Source of the DNA: Pseudoalteromonas luteoviolacea
GTDB lineage: Bacteria > Pseudomonadota > Gammaproteobacteria > Enterobacterales > Alteromonadaceae
Assembly: GCF_021654285.1 (NCBI RefSeq)
Contig: NZ_JAKFZS010000021.1
Location: 50,460-114,459, forward strand
Reading direction: 5' to 3'
Length of the DNA: 64,000 nt
Part shown: piece by piece, positions 42,638-50,846 of the stretch
How positions within the stretch are numbered: the first letter of the stretch is position 1
Layout of the letters: the number at the start of each line of letters is the position of its first letter
The notes under the pieces: generated by a model
The model's database searches: none
What the model was told of the DNA's origin: nothing
What the model saw: only the letters and a program-made list of their open reading frames with translations
Translations under genes and position numbers: made by a program

Positions 42638-44167
42638 ATGTTTTCTAAAGATACTTTAAAAAACCTCACCCATGCACACACTTGGCTTGGCTTGATTATT
42701 TCTGGCGCACTCATGATTATTTTTGTCTGTGGTAGCCTGTCTTTTTATCGCGCTGAAATTCATCAATGGGACCGATTCCATAATTTTCATAAAGCCTTGC
42801 CCAAAGAGCAAACCCCCGTTAGTCACGTCATTGATAAGTTACAAGGGCTTGGCTATGACATTCGCTTCAATGACCGAGTCAGTATTGATTTACCCAGTGA
42901 AAATAAACCGTTTTACACGGTGTTTTTTCTCGCTACACAAGACGGTAAACGACAATATGTAAACTACAGCTTTGCCGCCGATGATGGACGTTTACTCGAC
43001 CTCGATCGCAATCAGTTTTTTCTTGCCGACATGCTGTATCGCATGCACTACCACCTGTATATTCCAAACATTGGATTTGAACTGGTCGGGATAATCACTT
43101 TAATTTTTTTTGTGGTGCTGCTAACAGGCCTGCTCATCCACCTAAAAAAAATCATCAGTCATTACTATCAATATCGGACCAACAAAGCCAAAGATAAATA
43201 CCTTGATGGCCATATATTGATTGGGGTGAGTGCATTTCCCTATACCTTTATGTATGCACTGACCGGCGTCTATTTCAATCTCGCATTATTATTTCAAGCC
43301 AGCTTTGGGTTTGCAGCATTTAATGGCGACTTTAGTGAACTGGATAAAGCGCTTGGTAAACCGGATGCAATACAACAGACAGCCAGTGGCCTGACACTGC
43401 CAACGCAACAATACGATGCCTTGTTATCGCACATTAAAACGCGCTACCCAACGCATCAGCTCACCTATCTATTTTCATATGGTATGACAGATAAAGCCGC
43501 TCACGTTGAAGTGATTTTGCGCCACCCCGGCTCATTACATGAATATCATAGACTACGCTTTGCATTAGATGACTTTACGCAACTGAGCGGCGACATCACC
43601 AAGCATAATCCGGCGCAGGCAAGCGCGGCAACGTTTGAAGCGCTACATTACGGGACGTTTGGCGGAGATCTCATGCGCTTTTTAATGTTTTTAATGGGTC
43701 TTGCGTGCTGTTATTTGATTTTAACCGGTAACCTGATCTGGTTAGAAAAGCGGGTGAAAAAGCGTCAGCAAAGCAAAATAGGTTTACGCTTTGTCAGTGC
43801 AATGACCTTAGCCCTTTCAAGCGGCGTACTCATCTCAGTCGCCATGTGCTTTGTCATAACGCGCTTTTTGTCTGAGTATTTTGCGATGCAAAATATACTT
43901 GTGCCTGTATTTCACCTCAGTTGGTTTTTTGCCATGCTCCATGCTTTTGTTATAAACGCGCCAAGGAAAGTCATGGTCCAGCAGTTAATAGTGGCCGCTT
44001 TACTCTTTTTATTGGCGCCCGCCTATGATTTATTCAACGGCATGCTAGCCATACAGCCACTATTGCTGGCCGATAAAGCGATATGGTGGGTCAATGGCGC
44101 GTTAACGACCATGGCAATACTGTGCTTATTAATAGCAAGGCACTACCACAAAGGCACCACCGAGTAA
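42638..44167 (+). CDS. PepSY-associated membrane protein (siderophore iron reductase-like)
   Basis: 509 residues, a multi-spanning inner-membrane protein. The first segment HTWLGLIISGALMIIFVCGS is the classical PepSY_TM start, and a large periplasmic PepSY part follows (YVNYSFAADDGRLLDLDRNQ). Conserved His in MLYRMHYHLYIP and HILIGVSAFPYTFMYALTG may bind heme. Several C-terminal membrane segments complete it. The family is thought to reduce ferric siderophores in the periplasm. It starts 9 bases after the DUF3649-like gene. Confidence 0.85.
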   Translation: MFSKDTLKNLTHAHTWLGLIISGALMIIFVCGSLSFYRAEIHQWDRFHNFHKALPKEQTPVSHVIDKLQGLGYDIRFNDRVSIDLPSENKPFYTVFFLATQDGKRQYVNYSFAADDGRLLDLDRNQFFLADMLYRMHYHLYIPNIGFELVGIITLIFFVVLLTGLLIHLKKIISHYYQYRTNKAKDKYLDGHILIGVSAFPYTFMYALTGVYFNLALLFQASFGFAAFNGDFSELDKALGKPDAIQQTASGLTLPTQQYDALLSHIKTRYPTHQLTYLFSYGMTDKAAHVEVILRHPGSLHEYHRLRFALDDFTQLSGDITKHNPAQASAATFEALHYGTFGGDLMRFLMFLMGLACCYLILTGNLIWLEKRVKKRQQSKIGLRFVSAMTLALSSGVLISVAMCFVITRFLSEYFAMQNILVPVFHLSWFFAMLHAFVINAPRKVMVQQLIVAALLFLLAPAYDLFNGMLAIQPLLLADKAIWWVNGALTTMAILCLLIARHYHKGTTE

Positions 44168-44282
44168 CATCTTAATGCCTAGCTCGCCGTCAATATCGCA
44201 TGTTGCTCGGCGGGCTAATTATTGATTAGTATTAAACAATTCAATACCATATGCATGATTTAAACCAAATAACTGTGATTGA

Positions 44283-44894
44283 ATGATGCGATTTGTTGTT
44301 TTGCTAATATTGGTTGCGGCCCTGCACATACTTGTACTGGGTTTGTTGACTGATGATAAAAAAGAAGCAACCTCTATAACGCCTAATTACCTTACAATGA
44401 CGCTGGCAGAATTACCGCCTCCAACTGCAAACACACCGCAGCAAAGTGACTTTGCACACACAAACACGCAACAGCACGCCACACCGAATGAAAATGCGAA
44501 ACACAAACAAACAGTAAGCGCTCACAATCAAGAAATAGTCAAACAAAATGGTATCAGTGCAAGGTCAGAACCAGCACGGCAGAAGCAGCTTGCCAGGCCA
44601 ATTAACGCGCCGCAGCCAGTCTACCCAGAAGATGCAAAAGCCGCTGGCCAACAAGGCGTTGTCACCGTCACGTTTTTGGTCAATGTCCATGGTGGTGTAG
44701 AGTCTCCACGCATTGTTAAAAGCAGTGGCTTTAATGCCCTAGATATGGCCGCGAAACGCGCCATTTTAGACTGGTCTTTTTATCCCACATTACTCAATAA
44801 CGAAGCAATTTCACACTGGTACCAGCAACGTATTATTTTTGAAATTGAAAAAGCCCACATACATACCAATAAAACCATCGAGCCCACCCCATAA
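44283..44894 (+). CDS. TonB energy transducer of the iron island
   Basis: 203 residues. One N-terminal membrane anchor (FVVLLILVAALHILVLGLL), with the His that TonB shares in this segment, then a Gln/His/Asn/Thr-rich periplasmic spacer instead of the usual Pro-rich one, and a C-terminal TonB domain (INAPQPVYPEDAKAAGQQGV, FNALDMAAKRAILDWSFYP). It drives the receptor with proton-motive force. Two ATG codons in tandem begin the frame. Its stop overlaps the exbB start (TAATG). Confidence 0.9.
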   Translation: MMRFVVLLILVAALHILVLGLLTDDKKEATSITPNYLTMTLAELPPPTANTPQQSDFAHTNTQQHATPNENAKHKQTVSAHNQEIVKQNGISARSEPARQKQLARPINAPQPVYPEDAKAAGQQGVVTVTFLVNVHGGVESPRIVKSSGFNALDMAAKRAILDWSFYPTLLNNEAISHWYQQRIIFEIEKAHIHTNKTIEPTP

Positions 44895-45580
44895 TGACAA
44901 ACATATTTATATATCTCAGCCAGTTTGACCCAATCATTCTTGCCATTTTTTTACTGCTTTTAGCCATGTCATGTTTGACTTGGAGCCGAGCACTTCATTT
45001 GTGTTGGTCTTTGCTATGTATCAAGCGCCAGCAAAGTCACGCAAAGCAACTGTGGCATAAACAAGAAACATTGGTCGCATTTCGACAAGCCCATGTATCG
45101 CCAAACTCTAAACTTTTTAAACGCTTTGGTCTGTATTACCACATTGCAAAAGTTGGCAACTTGGCAAAGCAGCAATATCTAGACACCCCCAGTGAACAAC
45201 TAACATTGTCTGATTTTCTCGCCAGTCAATTAACGTTATACAGCAAGCGCGCCTTACCTAAACATGGCTTGAACTTACTTGCTACCACCGCCGCCTGCGC
45301 ACCCTTTATCGGTTTACTCGGCACAGTTTGGGGCATTCACTTATCCCTGAATGTCATTGGCGAGCAAACAACGGCGACGCTGACCACCCTCGCGCCAGCC
45401 ATTGCTGAGGCACTAATTATCACTGGGGTGGGTATCGTTGTTGCCATTCCAGCGGTGCTGTTTTATAACTTTTTTGCCAAGCAATATGAGCAGCTACAAA
45501 CTGACCTCAATTATTTTGCCCAGCAGTGGCATAATTACCTATTAACTGGCCACTCGCCTGCACATTTATCTGGGTCTTAA
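44894..45580 (+). CDS. exbB: ExbB (MotA/TolQ/ExbB proton channel)
   Basis: 228 residues with three membrane segments: ILAIFLLLLAMSCLTW near the N-terminus, LLATTAACAPFIGLLGTVWG and EALIITGVGIVVAIPAVLFY. The block PFIGLLGTVWGI and the pore-lining Thr in TLAPAIAEALIITG are family signatures. It is the proton channel that works with ExbD and TonB. The start overlaps the tonB stop, and exbD begins two bases after it. Confidence 0.95.
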   Translation: MTNIFIYLSQFDPIILAIFLLLLAMSCLTWSRALHLCWSLLCIKRQQSHAKQLWHKQETLVAFRQAHVSPNSKLFKRFGLYYHIAKVGNLAKQQYLDTPSEQLTLSDFLASQLTLYSKRALPKHGLNLLATTAACAPFIGLLGTVWGIHLSLNVIGEQTTATLTTLAPAIAEALIITGVGIVVAIPAVLFYNFFAKQYEQLQTDLNYFAQQWHNYLLTGHSPAHLSGS

Positions 45581-45581
45581 T

Positions 45582-45989
45582 ATGGATTTTAATCAGCAAG
45601 ATGCACAGACTTCCAGCATTAAAGAGCCCAATATGCTGCCTTTGATTGATGTCATGCTGGTATTATTGGTCATTGTTCTGATCACCTCCCCTTTGCTCAC
45701 CAAAGCGCTTAATGTCGATGTCAGCAATGGACAAGCTCAAGCCGTACAATCTGCACAGCTCACCCTGTCAATTAACGACAAGGGCACATGGCTGGTAAAC
45801 GGCCAAGCGCTTAACCAAGCGCAAGTCAGACACTATTTAACTGAACAAGCGGAGCAGACCGATTTGAGTGTGCATTTAAATGTGGGCAGTAAAACCCAGT
45901 ATCAGGATGTGCATGGTTTAATGTCGCTGTTAAACGAGTTAAATATCGATAAAGTCAGTTTTGCAAAGCAGGATGAGCAAAAAAAATAG
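45582..45989 (+). CDS. exbD: ExbD (biopolymer transport)
   Basis: 135 residues. One N-terminal membrane segment holds the essential Asp in PLIDVMLVLLVIVLITSP. The rest is a periplasmic domain (LTLSINDKGTWLVNGQALNQ, DLSVHLNVGSKTQYQDVHGL). It completes a private TonB–ExbB–ExbD set for the receptor upstream. Confidence 0.95.
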   Translation: MDFNQQDAQTSSIKEPNMLPLIDVMLVLLVIVLITSPLLTKALNVDVSNGQAQAVQSAQLTLSINDKGTWLVNGQALNQAQVRHYLTEQAEQTDLSVHLNVGSKTQYQDVHGLMSLLNELNIDKVSFAKQDEQKK

Positions 45990-46292
45990 GCCAGCAGCAA
46001 CCACACTGCTTGCCTATTGGCTTCTCAAGAAAACTGTACACCTGAACTAAATCACAACTCAATGTCATCACATCGGTATGCATCCACTATATCTTTGAGA
46101 CAGGCCAAAAAGATATTACGGCCTATTACTGTCAAGTTATACGCTCGTACATGCCCGCCAATCAATATCGTTTTCACTCCAGAAATATCAATACCTGTTG
46201 AAAACCGCACTATAATTTTGACAATCACACACGTTAAACCCGACCGTCCGCATGGATAATATTTAATTCATCCAGTCGCCCAAGGAGTAGAC
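45990..46292. other. Intergenic region, no gene recognised
   Basis: 303 bases. An 80-codon open frame here (46017–46259) has no family pattern or good ribosome binding site. The PhoD promoter should lie near the end. Confidence 0.5.
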
Positions 46293-48011
46293 ATGACAAG
46301 ATTACCCAACCCCAACCAATATGAGTCAGCTCTACCGAAACTCAACTCTATGTGTATTGTTGGGCATACCACAGACTCCACCGCTAAGATTTGGCTACGC
46401 ACCTTCACGCCTGGGCAATGGTGTATCGTCCTCGTTGAAGCAGCCCACATAGATACAATCAAAACCCGCCTTGACGAATTTAGTTCTCACCCTGATGATG
46501 TCTGCTTCAGTGGTGCAGGTATAGTAAAGTGCCCAATTGATACAGAAGAAAAACATGACAATTGTGCCTGTGTCACGCTAGAAAACTTAAGTCCAGACAC
46601 TTGCTATCATTACTTTTTATTTGCCTATGGCGATACCCACCAGACACTGCCGAGAAAAATTGAAAAAGGTTATCGTATCAATCACACCTTCTACACGGAT
46701 CAGTCAGGGCCCAATTGGCGTGACTTTAGCTTTGGGTTTTATAGCTGTCACGACCCCTTTGGACAGAAGTCGATTACAGATGGCTTATGGCCAGATCTGT
46801 GCGAAGCACTGGAAGCAAGGAACACCCGCTTTGTAATAGGCGGTGGCGATCAAGTCTACTGTGATACCCATGGCAAACGAGCGCAATCAAAGTGCAAACA
46901 GGCTCAACCTGACATTGAAGATTTATGGGATTGGCTCAGTCGCCACAAAAACGCGTTATATGACGCCTACACAGAACAAGGCACACTCAACAAAGAAGGC
47001 GTTATAGACTACTTAGCTAAGCTTTATCGCATCTACTATCGCATTTATTGGAACTTCGGCTCGCAGCAATCGGTATATCGCGCTTACCCTCAATACATGA
47101 TGTGGGACGACCATGAAATTATGGACGGCTGGGGCTCACTCACCAAAGCGCAGCGAATAGATAAACTAAGTCTCTTTTTTGAGTACGACAATGACCATAT
47201 AAACTCAACCATCGCGCGCTTGGCGTACCAAGCTGCTAAGAGAGCTTATTTGGATTATCAGCATTTGCATAATCCAGATACGAATGTGTCGACCAGACAT
47301 TATGATATCGAAGATAGCCAGCAGCAATGGGACTACGGATTTATAAAAGGCCCTATCGGTGTTTATGTGCTTGATACTCGCTCGCACCATGATGTGGAAA
47401 ACCAACCAGACGGCGCGCGTTTATTAGGCCCAGAGCAAATGATACGCTTTGCACAGTGGCTTAGCGACACAGCAACCAGCGGTGTGAAAGCCATTTTTAT
47501 TGTCACTGCCGTGCCGGTCGTGCATTGGAATGACGCGGTGATGAATAACATGGACCTACTGTTAAAAATTTTTGGTGCCATGGACGATGCCATTGATGAA
47601 TGGGGCAATGACACCAACATCAAAGAGCGCAATATCATGTTAGACCATGTGTGTGAGCTATCCCATGTTAATCAAGTTCCCATCACCTTTTTAAGCGGCG
47701 ATGTGCACTGCGCATCTGCCTTCAAGATCTCATCTTCGACCTTCCGCAACGCCGAGGTGATGAACATCACCTCCAGTGCCATCTCTCGCAAGCCACCACC
47801 GAAAATGGCTGCCGTTGCCATCGATAGCAGCAAAAAGATGTATCGCTCACCCCATATTGAGATAGAAAACATATTTGAAATGGCAGGTAAAAATAACTTT
47901 TTAGTGGTCGATATCTCTGAGCAAAACAATGCCTTGTCGATTATCGCCAACGTCTATTATGGCAAGCCCAATGATGATGAATTGCAGAGGGAAGAGATAA
48001 GGATTATGTAA
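46293..48011 (+). CDS. PhoD-like alkaline phosphatase without signal peptide
   Basis: 572 residues of the PhoD/metallophosphatase family. Metal-binding blocks are visible: SFGFYSCHDPF, VIGGGDQVYCD, YMMWDDHEIMDGWG, VTAVPVVHW and the closing FLSGDVHCAS. The N-terminal part (KLNSMCIVGHTTDSTAKIWL) is the Ig-like PhoD_N domain. There is no Tat or Sec signal (start MTRLPNPNQYESALP), so it is cytoplasmic or exported in another way. AAGGAG lies nine bases upstream of the ATG. It probably cuts phosphodiesters or phosphomonoesters; the substrate is unknown. Confidence 0.88.
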   Translation: MTRLPNPNQYESALPKLNSMCIVGHTTDSTAKIWLRTFTPGQWCIVLVEAAHIDTIKTRLDEFSSHPDDVCFSGAGIVKCPIDTEEKHDNCACVTLENLSPDTCYHYFLFAYGDTHQTLPRKIEKGYRINHTFYTDQSGPNWRDFSFGFYSCHDPFGQKSITDGLWPDLCEALEARNTRFVIGGGDQVYCDTHGKRAQSKCKQAQPDIEDLWDWLSRHKNALYDAYTEQGTLNKEGVIDYLAKLYRIYYRIYWNFGSQQSVYRAYPQYMMWDDHEIMDGWGSLTKAQRIDKLSLFFEYDNDHINSTIARLAYQAAKRAYLDYQHLHNPDTNVSTRHYDIEDSQQQWDYGFIKGPIGVYVLDTRSHHDVENQPDGARLLGPEQMIRFAQWLSDTATSGVKAIFIVTAVPVVHWNDAVMNNMDLLLKIFGAMDDAIDEWGNDTNIKERNIMLDHVCELSHVNQVPITFLSGDVHCASAFKISSSTFRNAEVMNITSSAISRKPPPKMAAVAIDSSKKMYRSPHIEIENIFEMAGKNNFLVVDISEQNNALSIIANVYYGKPNDDELQREEIRIM

Positions 48012-48165
48012 AGGTGGCTTTTCAGCATGTGTTGCTGAGCAATCATATTGTCGAAAGTGCTTTTATTAAATTGTACTCTCATAACCTATACGAAGCTCAA
48101 GTCGCCAGATAATGCCATGTGCAATAAGGGCGACTTTGAGCAAAAAACTCAGTAAAACGAAGGTT

Positions 48166-48210
48166 GTTTTAGCGCATAGTTTTAGTTCTACTCACGAACT
48201 ATGCTAAAAC
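48166..48210. repeat. Long imperfect inverted repeat after PhoD
   Basis: GTTTTAG-CG-CATAGTT pairs with AACTATG-CTAAAAC across a 15-base loop: 14 paired bases with a two-base bulge. It lies between the convergent PhoD and hypothetical genes. No T-run, so termination is not certain. Confidence 0.5.
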
Positions 48211-48246
48211 TGGAGCAGATACAATTGCTCATAACTCCTTTCTCAA

Positions 48247-48768
48247 TCAATTTGAACAAAGAGCCTTTTGGTCTAGAAGCCATTCCATGCCGCCATTTTT
48301 CAAAATCGATTCCGCTGTTGTTGTTGAAACTTGCGTTATATTCGCTTCGCTTACAACATTCAGTAAGCTCGCAGGCAAACCGATTAATACTTCACGTTGT
48401 TTTTGCACTTCGTAACTATCTAAGCCATTCAAAGCAGTAAAAAAGTAATTTACTGAAGCAGGAACATCGCTGATATCATAATTCAACAAATCCATACAAA
48501 CTTTAGCAGCTCTTTTTGCGATATCTTTCTCAGCCTGTTCGACTGCAGCTACTACACTTTGAATTTCACCATCACTGGCAAATCTTTCGTCTTTCAACAT
48601 TGATTTAATCACTCTGAAAGTAAAGCGAGTATGCGCATCACTCATTTTTACTATAGAAGTAGCAGAGCTGTTAGGGTTTGCTATCGGTGCATCCACTCTT
48701 GCACCTGCTGCAGTTGCCAACAAAGGCATACAGACAAGTGCTAGTATCATATGTCTTATCAAATCCAT
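48247..48768 (-). CDS. Exported hypothetical protein
   Basis: 173 residues with a signal peptide ending ATAAGARVD. The mature part is helical (MSDAHTRFTFRVIKSMLKDE, GEIQSVVAAVEQAEKDIAKR) with two cysteines (VCMDLLNYD and ALCSN), which could form a disulfide. No family is recognised. AAGGAAT lies upstream of the ATG. It is followed upstream by a gap and then a WD40 lipoprotein on the same strand, 217 bases away. Function unknown. Confidence 0.65.
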   Translation of the reverse strand: MDLIRHMILALVCMPLLATAAGARVDAPIANPNSSATSIVKMSDAHTRFTFRVIKSMLKDERFASDGEIQSVVAAVEQAEKDIAKRAAKVCMDLLNYDISDVPASVNYFFTALNGLDSYEVQKQREVLIGLPASLLNVVSEANITQVSTTTAESILKNGGMEWLLDQKALCSN

Positions 48769-48985
48769 TGCTTTTCATTCCTTGAAATTTGAAGTCCTCA
48801 AATTTCATCAGATCCTTTTTTAGATATTAATTAAACGCGGTTTTGCAAACAGTTTAAACGTTAAATTCGCTATATGCTTTGACGAAACCACGCCACAATT
48901 TAGTGCAAATAAAGAAGCAAAAACATCAATAATTCACTTGGGGTTAATTATTAAAACCAACAAACAATGCAGTCCTAAACTGGAC

Positions 48986-49954
48986 TTAAAGCTGCGTATT
49001 TATTGGCCAAGTTTCCACTACGCCGTCATTGGTTTCACTGATGATAACTTGCTTAGACTCATTCACCGCGATGCTTAATACTGAAGCTCGATTTCGACCA
49101 TCAACTTTATTCGCCATAAACTTTGCAATTAAATCCCCATCTGCAACACGCCAAATCTGCACTTTTTGGTTTGGAGAAGCGGTGAGTAACCACTGATCAT
49201 TGTTAATAAATGCCGACTGATTAAATTCTATGAAGTTGCCAAATGTAGATAAGGACGAGCTTAACTCTTGTGCTTTTAAATCAATAAACTGACGAGCATC
49301 CACAGAGTCCAGTACAAACGCCTTAGTCGCGTCTGCGTTTAGAGAAACATGGTTGACTCTGGTAGAGAATTTATAAGACTGTAATTCTTTGCCTGTTTGT
49401 ACATCCCACAGTTTAGCGAATTTGTCACTGGAGCCTGTCATTGCTGTACGCCCATCAGCAGACAGCGCCACGGTGTTTACATCTAAGTCGTGTAATGTGT
49501 ATAGCGATCGGCTATTAGCTCTGACATTTATCACTTCCGTTTTGCCGCTTCTATACCCTAACAGTAAAGTTTCACCGTCATTAGATATCGCAATATCTCT
49601 AATAATATTTTCACCACTTGACCATGCGCCTAAGGGCTTACCAGATTTTGTAGAAAATAGGCTGACTGACAGCCTGTTGGATATATAAAACACGCTGGCG
49701 TTTTCAGCTATTCCTGACAACTCAATATTGCCCTCAGCGATACAGGGAAATACTTTTTTATCTGAGAGGTTACTCCATAAGCAAACTTCATTTTGCCTTG
49801 CAATAATAGACAAAGCACCGTCATCAGAGAGATCAGATGATTGTACTAACCCTGAGCCATGTTGCTTTTGAGAGCTTGCTGGCGCTTCAAAGTGAGAACC
49901 CCAAAAACAGCCCGTTAATAGTAACGAGAAAGCCATAGCGGATATTTTTTTCAT
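48986..49954 (-). CDS. WD40-repeat lipoprotein
   Basis: 322 residues with a lipoprotein signal ending SLLLTGC (Cys16). The rest is a beta-propeller of WD40 repeats: DVNTVALSADGRTAMTGSSD with KFAKLWDVQTGKELQSY, FINNDQWLLTASPNQKVQIW and SVLSIAVNESKQVIISETND. An outer-membrane or periplasmic scaffold is likely, partner unknown. The open frame extends to 50068, but the ATG at 49954 begins the signal peptide and has AAAGGA upstream. Confidence 0.82.
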   Translation of the reverse strand: MKKISAMAFSLLLTGCFWGSHFEAPASSQKQHGSGLVQSSDLSDDGALSIIARQNEVCLWSNLSDKKVFPCIAEGNIELSGIAENASVFYISNRLSVSLFSTKSGKPLGAWSSGENIIRDIAISNDGETLLLGYRSGKTEVINVRANSRSLYTLHDLDVNTVALSADGRTAMTGSSDKFAKLWDVQTGKELQSYKFSTRVNHVSLNADATKAFVLDSVDARQFIDLKAQELSSSLSTFGNFIEFNQSAFINNDQWLLTASPNQKVQIWRVADGDLIAKFMANKVDGRNRASVLSIAVNESKQVIISETNDGVVETWPINTQL

Positions 49955-50230
49955 TTTTATATTCCTTTCAATATTAGGCGCTAAGGCCAATAATCTTGTT
50001 TCCGAATAAACGTTCACAACTGCAGATATTACTCTTGGCATAATCCAACAAATTATCTGATTGGACAATTTGCTTTGAACGGTCGTCGCAATCCACGCTC
50101 ATAAAGTCGCCAAAGCAAAACTCCGAATTAGAAACAAACGAGGTCAGGTCCCGCATTTTGCATGGTGATATTACATTTTTCAACGGCAGATATTTTCTCA
50201 TTTCTGTTGTTCAGTAATCAAAAAGGCCAG

Positions 50231-50290
50231 AGTTATTGTTCAAACTTACAGCTCTATAGCATGGTTTCTGACTTTCGTCAGAATGACGAG
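50231..50290 (+). repeat. Intergenic repeat unit A with hairpin, copy 1
   Basis: Shares ATTGTTCAAA and TGGTTTCTGACTTTCGTCAG then AA.GACGAGG with 50511–50570 at a fixed offset of 280 bases. The core 50265–50282 is a perfect 7-bp hairpin TTCTGAC-TTTC-GTCAGAA. Confidence 0.8.
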
Positions 50291-50428
50291 GGTCAGATTA
50301 TGGCTGAATTTAAAACACCAAGTAAAAGAAGTCAGATTCTTTAATATGAAGGCTTCAGACAATGCCACTTTCCATTCGATGGCGCCTGAAAATAAGCAAT
50401 TGATGAGTCATGTACTGGCATTGATACG

Positions 50429-50512
50429 GGCCAAGTCATACTGGCACATGAGTGTGCTGATCAGTACTTTTAAATATGTGTGTAAGTTGCTCATTTCACC
50501 TTGCGCAAAAGT
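50429..50512 (+). repeat. Intergenic repeat unit B, copy 1
   Basis: An 84-base block running from GGCCAAG to GCGCAAAAGT that recurs at 50662–50745 with a small number of differences. Shared segments include CTGGCACATGA, ATCAGTACTTTT and TTTCACCTTGCGCAAAAGT. Confidence 0.85.
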
Positions 50513-50570
50513 CATTGTTCAAATTAACAGAGCTGCAAAATGGTTTCTGACTTTCGTCAGAACGACGAGG
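50511..50570 (+). repeat. Intergenic repeat unit A with hairpin, copy 2
   Basis: Second copy of unit A. The perfect hairpin is at 50545–50562. A decayed third copy of the core (TGGGTCCTGACCTTCGATAG) lies at 50606–50635. Confidence 0.8.
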
Positions 50571-50661
50571 GGTAGAGTGCATATAAACCTAGCGCCTCTG
50601 CCGAATGGGTCCTGACCTTCGATAGGATGATGAGGGCAGGCTCTTTGATATGAAGGCTTCA

Positions 50662-50745
50662 GGCCAAGGCGTGCTGGCACATGAATGCGCTAATCAGTAC
50701 TTTTTAATGTGTGTGTAAGTTGCTTATTTCACCTTGCGCAAAAGT
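50662..50745 (+). repeat. Intergenic repeat unit B, copy 2
   Basis: Second copy of the 84-base block. Both copies are also preceded by ATATGAAGGCTTCAG (50343–50357 and 50649–50663). Confidence 0.85.
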
Positions 50746-50846
50746 AACCTTGCTTCGCAACGTATATTTTGCACCTATGTGCAGATACAATAAAGGGGCT
50801 AAGCGATCACCCCTTTGTTACAAACTTTATTGTCTCAACACAAAAA

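Larger units (their letters stand above)
49955..50846. other. 892-bp intergenic region with repeat mosaic
   Basis: No standard gene. It holds imperfect direct repeats (listed separately), including two perfect TTCTGAC-TTTC-GTCAGAA hairpins 280 bases apart and an 84-base block repeated 233 bases apart. Short plus-strand ORFs here read through the repeats and are not believed. Confidence 0.7.

Noticed and set aside
46017..46259. 80-codon ORF between exbD and the PhoD gene
   Set aside because: Composition and sequence show no protein-like pattern, and there is no convincing start signal.
50283..50615. 110-codon ORF in the repeat region
   Set aside because: It runs through both repeat units and their hairpins; the open frame is more likely chance in repeated DNA.
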